From Bradyrhizobium manausense (GTDB taxonomy: Bacteria > Pseudomonadota > Alphaproteobacteria > Rhizobiales > Xanthobacteraceae), in the NCBI RefSeq assembly GCF_018131105.1, contig NZ_JAFCJI010000001.1, positions 3,942,001 through 4,006,000 of the forward strand: DNA of 64,000 nt. The letters run 5' to 3'. The translations under genes and the position numbers were made by a program. Under the pieces are notes generated by a model. That model did no database searches. It had not been told where the DNA came from and worked only from the letters and a program-made list of their open reading frames with translations. This document shows, piece after piece, positions 52,801-61,271 of the stretch (position 1 is the stretch's first letter; every line of letters begins with the position of its first letter).

Positions 52801-53751
52801 ATGCGCGCAAAGCCGGCCTCGATAAATACGACTGAAGCTACGGACGCCGCCCCGCGCGGCTTCTCCATCGACGCTCACCGGATTGCCGCGCCGAAGCCGG
52901 CGGCCGGCCTCTATCTGGTCGCGACCCCGATCGGCAATCTCGGCGACATCACCCTGCGGGCGCTGCAGACGCTGGCCGGCGTCGATGTCATTGCCTGCGA
53001 GGACACCCGCATCACCCGTCGCCTCACCGAGCGTTACGACATCTCGGCGCAGCTCAAGCAATATCACGAGCACAATGCAGAGGCCGCCCGCCCGAAGATC
53101 CTGGAGGCGCTGGCGGCCGGCGGCTCGGTCGCGCTGGTCTCGGACGCGGGCACGCCGCTGATCTCCGATCCCGGCTACAAGCTCGTGCGCGAGGTCTGCG
53201 CCGCCGGCCATGCGGTCTATGCGCTGCCCGGCCCGTCCTCGGTGCTGGCGGCGCTGTCGGTCGCCGCGCTGCCGACCGACCGCTTTTTCTTCGAAGGGTT
53301 CCTGCCGGCGAAATCCGCGGCGCGGCGCGCGCGCCTGGCCGAGCTTGCCCGCATCGATGCAACGCTGGTGATGTTCGAATCCGGCAACCGCGTGCAGGAC
53401 ACGCTTGCCGAGCTCGCCGAGATCATGGGCGCGCGCGAGGCCGCGATCTGCCGCGAACTGACCAAACTGCACGAAGAGATTTCGCGCGCGACGCTGAGCG
53501 AGCTCGCGCGCGAAGCAGACACGCTGGAGACGCGCGGCGAATTCGTGCTGGTCATCGCCCCGCCTGCCGCGGATGCCGACGTGCTGACAACGGACGCGCT
53601 GGACGATCTCCTGCGCGCGCAGCTCGCCACGAATAGCGTCAAGGACGCCGTTGCGCACGCCGTCGCACTCTCCGGCCGGCAACGGCGCGAAGTCTATGCC
53701 CGCGCGCTCGAAATCGCCAAAGGTCTAAGGGGCGGCGATGGCGAAGACTAA
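52801..53751 (+). CDS. rsmI: 16S rRNA 2'-O-ribose C1402 methyltransferase
   Basis: A 316-residue methyltransferase of the tetrapyrrole-methylase fold that modifies C1402 of 16S rRNA. It has GLYLVATPIGNLGDITLRAL (SAM-binding region), ACEDTRITRRL, LVSDAGTPLISDPGYKLV and ALPGPSSVLAALSVAALP. ATG 52801; a long N-terminal tail of about 30 residues precedes the fold. The stop overlaps the next gene by 14 bases, so they form an operon with gshB. Confidence 0.96.
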   Translation: MRAKPASINTTEATDAAPRGFSIDAHRIAAPKPAAGLYLVATPIGNLGDITLRALQTLAGVDVIACEDTRITRRLTERYDISAQLKQYHEHNAEAARPKILEALAAGGSVALVSDAGTPLISDPGYKLVREVCAAGHAVYALPGPSSVLAALSVAALPTDRFFFEGFLPAKSAARRARLAELARIDATLVMFESGNRVQDTLAELAEIMGAREAAICRELTKLHEEISRATLSELAREADTLETRGEFVLVIAPPAADADVLTTDALDDLLRAQLATNSVKDAVAHAVALSGRQRREVYARALEIAKGLRGGDGED

Positions 53752-54136
53752 GAGCGCGGAACCGAAGATCGCTTCGCCGGAACGCGTCGCGGCGTTCCGC
53801 ACCGGCATCTCCGCCGAAAGCCGCGCCGCAGCCTATCTGATGGCGAAGGGCTACCGCATCCTGGCAAAACGCTACCGCACGGCGCATGGCGAGATCGACC
53901 TCGTCGCGCGCCGCCGTAACCTGATCGCCTTCGTCGAGGTCAAGGCGCGCGCCAGCCTCGATGAGGCCGCCTATGCGGTGACGCCGCGCCAGCAGCAGCG
54001 CATCATCGACGCCGCGCAAGGCTGGCTTGCAGCGCATCCCGAGCATGCGGAATTCGAATTGCGATTCGACGCCATGCTGATTGCGCCGCGCTCACTTCCA
54101 CGCCATGTGTTGGCGGCATTCGACGCCTCGACCTGA
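53738..54136 (+). CDS. YraN-family (UPF0102) endonuclease-fold protein
   Basis: A 132-residue protein of the YraN family, with the core GEIDLVARRRNLIAFVEVKAR carrying the Asp and Glu-x-Lys pattern of the restriction-endonuclease-like fold. The biochemical function is unproven, though related proteins are linked to DNA uptake or repair. It overlaps rsmI by 14 bases and ends 11 bases before gshB, so it belongs to the same transcript. Confidence 0.9.
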   Translation: MAKTKSAEPKIASPERVAAFRTGISAESRAAAYLMAKGYRILAKRYRTAHGEIDLVARRRNLIAFVEVKARASLDEAAYAVTPRQQQRIIDAAQGWLAAHPEHAEFELRFDAMLIAPRSLPRHVLAAFDAST

Positions 54137-54146
54137 AAGGCAGACC

Positions 54147-55091
54147 ATGAAACTGAACGTCGCCGTCCAGATGGACCCCATCGCCCGCATCAACGTCAAG
54201 GGCGATTCCACCTTCGCGCTGCTCCTGGAAGCGCAGAAGCGCGGCCACGGCCTGTCTTATTATACGCCCGACAAGCTCTCGATGGTTGGCGACGAGATCG
54301 TCGCGCCCGTGCAGTTGCTGACCGTCCGCGACGAGCCCGGAAATCATTTCACCCTCGGCGAGCCCAGGCGCGAGGCGCTGAACGGCTTCGACGTTGTGCT
54401 GCTGCGCCAGGACCCTCCGTTCGATCTCGCCTACATCACCTCGACGCATCTGCTCGAGCGCATTCATCCGAAGACGCTGGTCGTCAACGATCCGGCTTCG
54501 GTGCGGAATGCGCCCGAAAAGCTGTTCGTGATGAATTTCCCGCAGCTGATGCCGCCGACGCTGATCTCGCGCGACCTCGACGAGATCAACGCGTTCCGCG
54601 ACAAATTCGGTGCCGTGGTGATGAAGCCGCTGCACGGCCATGGCGGCGCCGCGGTGTTCCGCGTGATGCCGCAGGACATGAATTTCGGCTCGCTGTTCGA
54701 CATGTTCTCGGTGACCTTCAAAGAGGCCTGGGTGATCCAGCAGTTCATCCCCGAGGTGAAGCTCGGCGACAAGCGCATCATCCTGGTCAATGGCGAGTTC
54801 GCAGGCGCCGTGAACCGCGTGCCCGCGACGGACGACCTCCGCTCCAACATGGTACGCGGCGGCGCGGCGAAGGAAACCGAGCTGACCGCGCGCGAGCGCG
54901 AGATTTGCGCCACCGTCGGCCCGGCGCTGCGCGAGCGTGGCCTCTTGTTCGTCGGCATCGACGTCATCAACGGCAACCTCACCGAGATCAACGTGACGTC
55001 GCCGACCGGCATCCGCGCCATTGCAAAGCTCGGCGGCCCTGACGTGGCGGCGAAGATCTGGGACGTGATCGAACAGAAGCGGGCGAAGTAG
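54147..55091 (+). CDS. gshB: glutathione synthase
   Basis: A 314-residue ATP-grasp ligase joining gamma-glutamylcysteine and glycine. It shows VAVQMDPIARINVKGDSTFAL, VVNDPASVRNAPEKLFV, VVMKPLHGHGGAAVFRV and FVGIDVINGNLTEINVTSPTGI. ATG 54147 is used with AAAGG upstream; the frame extends upstream into the YraN gene. It is the third gene of the rsmI-YraN-gshB block and supplies glutathione, which fits the GST elsewhere in the window. Confidence 0.97.
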   Translation: MKLNVAVQMDPIARINVKGDSTFALLLEAQKRGHGLSYYTPDKLSMVGDEIVAPVQLLTVRDEPGNHFTLGEPRREALNGFDVVLLRQDPPFDLAYITSTHLLERIHPKTLVVNDPASVRNAPEKLFVMNFPQLMPPTLISRDLDEINAFRDKFGAVVMKPLHGHGGAAVFRVMPQDMNFGSLFDMFSVTFKEAWVIQQFIPEVKLGDKRIILVNGEFAGAVNRVPATDDLRSNMVRGGAAKETELTAREREICATVGPALRERGLLFVGIDVINGNLTEINVTSPTGIRAIAKLGGPDVAAKIWDVIEQKRAK

Positions 55092-55385
55092 GCGCTGGTC
55101 CCGTATCCGGGCTACGGACACCGCTGGAAGCACTGCGCGCCCTTCGCTAACGACCCGTTCACCATGACGCCCTGCGTTTCATCCGAACGCAGGAGCGCGC
55201 TTGCGTGATTTTACGGAGAGCGGAGCCTGCCGAATAACGCGGCATTCACCATCTGCCTAAAACCCCCACCGTGACCGGCCATCACATTCGGCCTCGCAAC
55301 ACCCCTTATACTTTTACTCCCTACTCATCGATGCGGGGGAACCCGCCACGTGCGGTTCGAGTGCCCCGCGTAAGAGTAGAGGCGT
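55092..55385 (+). promoter_or_regulatory. leader/promoter region of the cpa operon
   Basis: This 294-base gap separates gshB from cpaB. It has a less GC-rich stretch TTATACTTTTACTCCCTACTC around 55308-55327 that could hold a promoter, and small inverted repeats (GGGGGAACCC, GAGTAGAGG facing TACTC). A tRNA-like T-loop string is present by chance only. No gene is seen. Confidence 0.4.
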
Positions 55386-56210
55386 ATGAACACCGCACGC
55401 ATTGTCGTTCTCGTCATCGCGCTGGGCGCCGGCGGCGTCGCTGCCTATCTGGCGAGCCATTACGACAACAAGCCCGCAGCCGCGCTCCCGGTGGCCGAGA
55501 AGCTGCCGACGGTCGAGGTGCTCGTCGCCAAGTCGGACATCCAGCTCGGCCAGGCCGTGAAGGCCGAGGATCTGCAATGGCAGGCCTGGCCGCAGGCCAC
55601 CGCCAGCAGCGCCTTCATCCGCCGCGACAACCGGCCCGACGCGCAGACCCAGATCGCCGGCTCGATCGCGCGCGTGCCGTTGATGCAGGGCGAGCCGATT
55701 CGCGAGCAGAAGCTGGTGAAAGCCGACGGCTCCGGCTTCATGGCTGCGATCCTGCCGACCGGGATGCGGGCCGTGTCGACCGAGATTTCGGCCGAGACCG
55801 CCGCCGGCGGCTTCATCCTGCCGAACGACCGCGTCGACATCGTCCTGACCCGCCGCCTGAAGAATCCCGACGGCCCCAACAACAACGGCTCGACCGGCGG
55901 CAATGACCTGATCCTGTCAGAGGTCATCCTGACCAACATCCGCGTGCTCGCGATCGACCAGGCACCGAAGGAAAAGGAAGGTCAGAACGCCGTCGTCGGC
56001 AAGACCGTCACGCTCGAGCTGCGGCCCGACCAGGTCGCCGCGCTCTCGGCGGCACGCCAGGGCGGCACGCTCACACTCGCACTGCGCAGCATCGCCGATG
56101 CCAACGCCGCCGACAGCACGCCCGAGGACCAGGCGCTGAAGCGTCCCGGCAACGGCGTCAGCATCATCCGCTACGGCGTGCAGGCACGACAACTAACGTC
56201 ACAGAAGTGA
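55386..56210 (+). CDS. cpaB: Flp pilus assembly protein CpaB
   Basis: A 274-residue periplasmic protein of the Tad/Flp pilus. It has one N-terminal membrane segment (ARIVVLVIALGAGGVAAYLA), a SAF-like region (PTVEVLVAKSDIQLGQAVKAEDLQWQAW), and LPNDRVDIVLTRRLKNPDG and RAVSTEISAETAAGGFI, typical of CpaB/RcpC. In the pilus it stabilises the secretin. ATG 55386. First gene of cpaB-C-D-E; the secretin gene starts 10 bases after it. Confidence 0.93.
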   Translation: MNTARIVVLVIALGAGGVAAYLASHYDNKPAAALPVAEKLPTVEVLVAKSDIQLGQAVKAEDLQWQAWPQATASSAFIRRDNRPDAQTQIAGSIARVPLMQGEPIREQKLVKADGSGFMAAILPTGMRAVSTEISAETAAGGFILPNDRVDIVLTRRLKNPDGPNNNGSTGGNDLILSEVILTNIRVLAIDQAPKEKEGQNAVVGKTVTLELRPDQVAALSAARQGGTLTLALRSIADANAADSTPEDQALKRPGNGVSIIRYGVQARQLTSQK

Positions 56211-56220
56211 TGGGGACAGC

Positions 56221-57738
56221 ATGAACTATGGGGACTATCGGATGGGCCTGCGCCTTCGGGGGAAGCGCGCCGGCTCGTTCTGGGCAGGGGCAATGCTGAT
56301 GCTGGGGCTGGTCGCAGCCCCCGATCTCGTTCGCGCCGCGGACGCGGCGGTAGGTGACCAGGCGCCGATGCAGGCACCGGATCTCGGCGTGTCGACGGTC
56401 GCGACCATCGCGCCGGCCCGGTCGCGTTCGTTGTCGCTCGGCGTCGGCAAGTCGGTCGTCATCGACCTGCCGCGCGAGGTCAAGGACGTGCTGGTGGCCG
56501 ATCCCAAGATCGCCAACGCGGTGATCCGCTCGTCACAGCGGGCGTATATCATCGGCGCCCAGGTCGGCCAGACCAACGTGGTGTTCTTCACCGCCGACGG
56601 CCAGCAGGTGGCCTCCTACGACATCGCGGTGAAGCGCGACCTCAACGGCATGCGCGCGGCGCTGCGCCAGTCGCTGCCGGGCGTACAGATCGAAGGCGTC
56701 GGCGACAGCGTGATGCTGACCGGCTCGGTGTCGAGTCCGGTCGAAGCCCAGCAGGCCGGCGACGTCGCCGCCAAGCTGGTCGGCGGCGCAGACAAGGTCG
56801 TCAACAACATCGTCGTGCGCGGCCGCGACCAGGTGATGCTGAAGGTCGTCGTCGGCGAAGTCCGCCGCGACATCGTCAAGCAACTCGGCGTCGACCTCAG
56901 CGCCAGCCTGAATGCCGGCACTGCGGTGGTGAATTTCAACAATTCCAACCCGTTCACGGTCTCCGGCGGACCGCTCGTCAGCAGCAACGGGCTCGGCGTC
57001 GCCGGCCTCGCCAAGGGTGTCGCCACCGTCAGCGCCACCATGCGCGCGATGGAAAGCGCGGGCGTGATGCGGACGCTGGCCGAGCCGAGCCTGACCGCGA
57101 TCTCGGGCGAATCCGCGACCTTCATCGCGGGCGGCGAATTCCCGATTCCGGCGGGCTATTCCTGCGATCCGACCACGCATGTCTGCACCACCCAGATCAC
57201 CTACAAGAAGTTCGGCATCTCGCTGAACTTCACCCCGGTCGTGCTCAGCGAGGGCCGCATCAGCCTGCGCGTGATGACCGAAGTCTCGGAGCTGTCGAAC
57301 CAGCAGGCGATCACCGTGACGCAGGCGGTGTCGTCGACCGCGAACAACTCCATCACCATTCCCTCGATCCAGACCCGTCGCGCGGAGACCACGCTGGAAA
57401 TCCCGTCGGGCGGCTCGATGGCGATGGCCGGCCTGATCCAGCAGCAGACCAAGCAGGCCATCAACGGCCTGCCCGGCCTCGACCAGGTGCCGATCCTCGG
57501 CGCGCTGTTCCGCAGCCAGGACTTCGTCAACAACGAGACCGAGCTGATGGTGATCGTGACGCCCTATGTGGTGCGCGCGGTCGCCCAGAAGGAATTGGCG
57601 CGGCCCGACGACGGCTTCGCACCGTCCTCGGATGCTCAGTCGGCCCTGCTCGGCCGCATGAACCGGCTCTACGGCATCACGGCCCGCGTCGATCCGATCG
57701 ACGGCGTCCGCGGCGATTTCGGCTTCATCATCGACTGA
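56221..57738 (+). CDS. cpaC: Flp pilus secretin CpaC
   Basis: A 505-residue outer-membrane secretin of the type II/III secretion family. It has a Sec signal (AMLMLGLVAAPDLVRAADA), an N-terminal pilus-secretin domain (LSLGVGKSVVIDLPREVKDVLVADP), a BON-like segment and the secretin core (LAEPSLTAISGESATFIAGGEFP, LRVMTEVSELS, TELMVIVTPYVVRA). ATG 56221. It forms the pilus exit pore. A CpaD-type lipoprotein gene follows after 51 bases. Confidence 0.94.
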   Translation: MNYGDYRMGLRLRGKRAGSFWAGAMLMLGLVAAPDLVRAADAAVGDQAPMQAPDLGVSTVATIAPARSRSLSLGVGKSVVIDLPREVKDVLVADPKIANAVIRSSQRAYIIGAQVGQTNVVFFTADGQQVASYDIAVKRDLNGMRAALRQSLPGVQIEGVGDSVMLTGSVSSPVEAQQAGDVAAKLVGGADKVVNNIVVRGRDQVMLKVVVGEVRRDIVKQLGVDLSASLNAGTAVVNFNNSNPFTVSGGPLVSSNGLGVAGLAKGVATVSATMRAMESAGVMRTLAEPSLTAISGESATFIAGGEFPIPAGYSCDPTTHVCTTQITYKKFGISLNFTPVVLSEGRISLRVMTEVSELSNQQAITVTQAVSSTANNSITIPSIQTRRAETTLEIPSGGSMAMAGLIQQQTKQAINGLPGLDQVPILGALFRSQDFVNNETELMVIVTPYVVRAVAQKELARPDDGFAPSSDAQSALLGRMNRLYGITARVDPIDGVRGDFGFIID

Positions 57739-57789
57739 GACCAACGGTTTGGGGACCGGGGCGAAGAACGGGACAAGGGGGACCAGGCG

Positions 57790-58524
57790 ATGACGAAGGC
57801 ATCAGATCGACGTCGCAAATTGCGCATCGCGCTCGCGCTGGCGGGGCTGTCCGTCATGCTGGGAGCCTGCAACACCACGGGCGACGTCGTCACCACCCAG
57901 ACGGTGCCGACCGACTATCGCCTGCGCCATCCGATCGCGGTGCAGGAAGGCAAGCGCTCGATCGTGATCTTCGTCGGCAAGGCGCGCGGCGGCCTTTCAA
58001 CCCCGCAGCAGGCGGACGTGATGGGCATTGCCCGGGACTGGGTGCGCGAAGGCACCGGCTCCGTCGTCGTCGACGTTCCCATCGACACCGCGAATTCGCG
58101 CGCGGCTGCTGCGACCTATCGCGAAATCCGCGCCGTGCTCGGCAGCGGTGGCGTGCCCTCGCGCGCCATCGTCCAGCATCCCTATCGCCCCGAAGATCCC
58201 GGCCTGCTGCCGACCATCCGGCTGAGCTATTCCAAGATCACCGCGGTCGCCGGGCCCTGCGGGCTGTGGCCCGAGGACGTGGGACCGTCGATCCTCGATC
58301 CCGGCTACAACGAGAACAAGCCCTACTTCAATCTCGGCTGCGCCAGCCAGCGCAACCTGGCCGCCATGATCGACAACCCCGCCGACCTCGAGCAGCCGCG
58401 CGCGGAGACGCCGGCCTATACCGCACGGCGCGACATCGCCTTCGACCGCTACCGCAAGGGCAGCTCGACCACGACCACCTATCCCGAGTCTGACAAGGCC
58501 AAACTCAGCGACACAGGCAAATGA
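57790..58524 (+). CDS. cpaD: Flp pilus lipoprotein CpaD
   Basis: A 244-residue lipoprotein with lipobox cysteine Cys27 in SVMLGACNTT and the CpaD/TadD-type pattern YRLRHPIAVQEGKRSIVIFVG and AAATYREIRAVLGSGGVPSRAI, with CGLWPEDVG later. It is thought to assist the secretin in the outer membrane. ATG 57790. The last four bases overlap the cpaE start, showing translational coupling. Confidence 0.92.
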   Translation: MTKASDRRRKLRIALALAGLSVMLGACNTTGDVVTTQTVPTDYRLRHPIAVQEGKRSIVIFVGKARGGLSTPQQADVMGIARDWVREGTGSVVVDVPIDTANSRAAAATYREIRAVLGSGGVPSRAIVQHPYRPEDPGLLPTIRLSYSKITAVAGPCGLWPEDVGPSILDPGYNENKPYFNLGCASQRNLAAMIDNPADLEQPRAETPAYTARRDIAFDRYRKGSSTTTTYPESDKAKLSDTGK

Positions 58525-59810
58525 CGGGCATTCACGACGAAGAGGCGGACGATCCGCAGCACCCCGAGGAACACATTGCGCCGGTTCCTCGTATCTCGGT
58601 GCAGGCCTTTTGCGAGACCGAGCAGACGCTCGCCGCGATAACCGCGGCCGGGCTGGACCGCCGTCTCGCCAAGGCGCATCTCACGGCGAAAAGCGGCGGC
58701 CTCAATGCCGCGATCGACGTCTACGACACGATGCCAACGCCGAACGTCATCGTGATCGAATCCGACGGCACGCGCGACATCCTCGAAGGGCTCGACGATC
58801 TCGCCGGTGTCTGCGATCCCGGCACACGCGTGGTGGTGATCGGCAATCCCAATGACACCGCTCCCTACCGCGAGCTGGTGCGCCGCGGCGTCAACGACTA
58901 CGTGATCGGACCGGTCGAAACCATCGACGTGGTGCGCTCGATCTGCAGCCTGTTCTCGGCGTCCGAAGCCATCATCACCGGCCGCATCATCGCGGTGGTC
59001 GGCGCCAAGGGCGGCGTCGGCGCGTCCACGGTCGCGCACAACGTGGCCTGGACCATCGCGCGCGACCTGTCGCTCGATTCCGTCGTGATCGATCTCGACC
59101 TCGCCTTCGGTACTGCCGGCCTCGACTACAACCAGGATCCGGCGCAGGGCATCGCCAACGCGGTGCTGTCGCCTGATAGGCCCGACACGGCTCTGATAGA
59201 GCGCCTGCTCGCCAAATGCAGTGATCATCTCAGCCTGCTTGCCGCACCTGCCACGCTCGACCGCGTCTACGATTTCGGGGCAGAAGCGTTCGATGCGATC
59301 TTCGACACGCTGCGCATGACCACGCCTTGCATAGTGCTCGACGTGCCGCATCAATGGTCGGCCTGGACCAAGCGTGCGCTGGTCAATGCCGACGACATCG
59401 TCATCGTCGCCGAGCCTGATCTCGCAAACTTGCGTAACACCAAAAACATGCTGTCGGTGCTCAAGTCGGCGCGGCCCAACGACCGGCCGCCGCTCTACTG
59501 CATCAACCAGGTCGGCATGCACAAGCGCGCCGAGATCGACGTCAAGTCCTTCGCCAAGACCATGGAGAGCCAGCCACTCGCGGTGATCCCGTTCGATTCA
59601 AAGCTGTTCTCGACCGCGGCGAACAACGGCCAGATGATCGCGGAGGTCTCCAGGAGCCATCGCACCACCGAGCTGTTCCAGAACATGGCCAACCGCCTTG
59701 CCGGCCGCGGCGAGGTGAAGAAGCCCAGGCGTTCGCTGCTCGGACCGCTGCTGAAGAAGCTGAAGGGCAAGACGACGCGCGGATCGGCGCCGCATCGCAA
59801 GGCGTCTTGA
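58521..59810 (+). CDS. cpaE: Flp pilus assembly ATPase CpaE (MinD/ParA-like)
   Basis: A 429-residue protein with an N-terminal receiver-like region and a C-terminal MinD/ParA ATPase domain. The deviant Walker A reads VVGAKGGVGASTVAHN, with LAFGTAGLDYNQDP and VLDVPHQWSAW as Walker B-type strands. CpaE localises the pilus assembly to the cell pole in Caulobacter. ATG 58521 overlaps cpaD by four bases. The motor gene cpaF (tadA), which usually follows, is not in the window; a TadD-like gene on the other strand comes next. Confidence 0.92.
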   Translation: MTGIHDEEADDPQHPEEHIAPVPRISVQAFCETEQTLAAITAAGLDRRLAKAHLTAKSGGLNAAIDVYDTMPTPNVIVIESDGTRDILEGLDDLAGVCDPGTRVVVIGNPNDTAPYRELVRRGVNDYVIGPVETIDVVRSICSLFSASEAIITGRIIAVVGAKGGVGASTVAHNVAWTIARDLSLDSVVIDLDLAFGTAGLDYNQDPAQGIANAVLSPDRPDTALIERLLAKCSDHLSLLAAPATLDRVYDFGAEAFDAIFDTLRMTTPCIVLDVPHQWSAWTKRALVNADDIVIVAEPDLANLRNTKNMLSVLKSARPNDRPPLYCINQVGMHKRAEIDVKSFAKTMESQPLAVIPFDSKLFSTAANNGQMIAEVSRSHRTTELFQNMANRLAGRGEVKKPRRSLLGPLLKKLKGKTTRGSAPHRKAS

Positions 59811-59851
59811 AGGCGAGAATCTTTAAGGCGGAAATCGCGAAGACCGGAAAG

Positions 59852-59877
59852 AGGGCGGACTATTTGTCCGCCCTTTG
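59852..59877. terminator. bidirectional terminator between cpaE and TadD-like gene
   Basis: AGGGCGGAC-TATTT-GTCCGCCCT stem (59852-59874) followed by TTTG on the plus strand, overlapping the stop of the convergent TadD-like gene. It can end both transcripts. Confidence 0.7.
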
Positions 59878-60639
59878 CTGTTTCTTGGCCAGCAACTGGC
59901 GCAGCGCCGCGATCTTGGCCGCGGCCTGGTCTGGCGGCAAATCTGCCTTCACAAGGTTTTCAGCCTCGGTCTGGCGGCCTTGCAATCCCAGCACGAGCGC
60001 GAGATTGGCGCGGACCCGCGCATCGTTCTGGTTGCGCTGATAGGCGCGGCCCAGCACCTGTTCGGCCTTCGGCAGATTGTTTTGCAGCATATAGGACAGG
60101 CCGAGATTGGACAGCACCGTCGGCTCGTCGGGCACGATCTTCAGCGCTGCGGCGTAATATTGCTGCGCCTCCTCGTTGCGGCCGAGTTGATCGAGCACTG
60201 CGCCCTGTGCCGACAGGATGTGCCAGTCGGGATCTTCAGGCGTGTGCGCGCGGCTCAGCACGTCGAAGGCCTGCTGAAAGTTGCCATTGTCGGCGAGCGC
60301 GCGGCCGTAGCCGGCCAGCAACGCCTTGTTGCTGGGATGGGCGAGCACCGCCTGCTCCATCACCGCAACCGCCTGGGCGCGCTGGCCGGTCTCGCGCAAC
60401 GCCTTGACGTATTCGAGGGCGACATTGGGATCGCTGGGCTTGGCGCGATAGCGCGCGTGCAAGGCGTCCATATTGGACCTGGCGTCCGCCGTGGCCGTGG
60501 GTTCGGATTTGTTGCTGGCGCCGAGCGCGCCGGTCACATCGTCCAGGCCGGTGGTCTGGCAGCCACCGAGGGCAAGGACCGCGAGCGCGGGAAGCAGGAG
60601 TCTCGCCGGGGAGGCGGCAAGGGACGAACGCTTGGACAT
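59860..60639 (-). CDS. TadD-like TPR lipoprotein
   Basis: A 259-residue lipoprotein with a signal and lipobox cysteine Cys27 (LALGGCQTT) and several tetratricopeptide repeats, e.g. NVALEYVKALRETGQRAQAVAV and EEAQQYYAAALKIVPDEP. Such proteins are pilotins for the Tad secretin (TadD/PilF). It lies directly after cpaBCDE but on the opposite strand. ATG 60639. Confidence 0.85.
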   Translation of the reverse strand: MSKRSSLAASPARLLLPALAVLALGGCQTTGLDDVTGALGASNKSEPTATADARSNMDALHARYRAKPSDPNVALEYVKALRETGQRAQAVAVMEQAVLAHPSNKALLAGYGRALADNGNFQQAFDVLSRAHTPEDPDWHILSAQGAVLDQLGRNEEAQQYYAAALKIVPDEPTVLSNLGLSYMLQNNLPKAEQVLGRAYQRNQNDARVRANLALVLGLQGRQTEAENLVKADLPPDQAAAKIAALRQLLAKKQQRADK

Positions 60640-60732
60640 ACTCTGATCACCGCGGGCGGACTGATCAGAGATGCTTTGCCCATTAACGCTAAAGTCCGGT
60701 TAAGGACGCGTCCTTATGCGACTCAATTGTTG

Positions 60733-60811
60733 GCGCATGATCTCCGCGCAAACGCGTTCCGCGTTCGTCGCGAGGGGAAAGCGGCTTCACACTTTTCCGG
60801 ATCAAGCGCTC
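60733..60811. repeat. intergenic palindrome (gcatgatc...ttttccggatca type), copy 2
   Basis: GCGCATGATCTCCGCGCAAACGCG...CACACTTTTCCGGATCAAGCGC resembles the elements at 30957-31000 and 63396-63444, but is longer. It overlaps the 3' end of the PilZ gene by two bases and ends the TadD-like gene's upstream region. Confidence 0.65.
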
Positions 60812-61055
60812 AGTCGGTAAATTCCGCACCGAATTCGCAGCCGATGCGCCAGCGCAGGCGGCACTGACGGGAATAATCCGGCGCGAAGATAATGGTGAAT
60901 TGCGGCGGCACCTCGAGAAACTCCGCCACCACCTTCACACCCCCGTCCGAGATATCCGTAATCGTGCAGTCCCTCGGCAGCGAGCCGGCGCCAAAATGAA
61001 TCTTGGCAAGCCGGGTGCAAACCCGTCGTTCGCTTCTGCGGCGATTTGCAAGCAT
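60810..61055 (-). CDS. PilZ-domain c-di-GMP-binding protein (short)
   Basis: An 81-residue single PilZ domain, with the RxxxR pattern in RRRSERR and the DxSxxG motif in ITDISDGGVKVV, the two c-di-GMP contact sites. It should sense cyclic-di-GMP and affect motility or pili, perhaps the nearby Tad system, but that link is only by position. ATG 61055. Confidence 0.85.
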   Translation of the reverse strand: MLANRRRSERRVCTRLAKIHFGAGSLPRDCTITDISDGGVKVVAEFLEVPPQFTIIFAPDYSRQCRLRWRIGCEFGAEFTD

Positions 61056-61271
61056 TTGAATTCTTCACCCGTTAGATCACGGCCCATCCCGCAACCCTAG
61101 GAGTAGCGAACATGTGTTGGGATGTGCTGAGGAGAGCCGCTCGCATTCGAGACGTAGTGTCTGGAACCCGTTTACGTTTGGTTAGGGCTTGCGGCGCCTG
61201 GTTTTCGTTCCCGTATTGTTCTTGCCAGGACGGCCGAGCTCTGCTACCCCTAATTGTGGACGAGGGCAGGC

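Noticed and set aside
55340..55372. tRNA-like T-loop GGTTCGAGTG near cpaB
   Set aside because: The flanking arms do not pair into a T stem and no acceptor, D or anticodon arms fit. Chance similarity.
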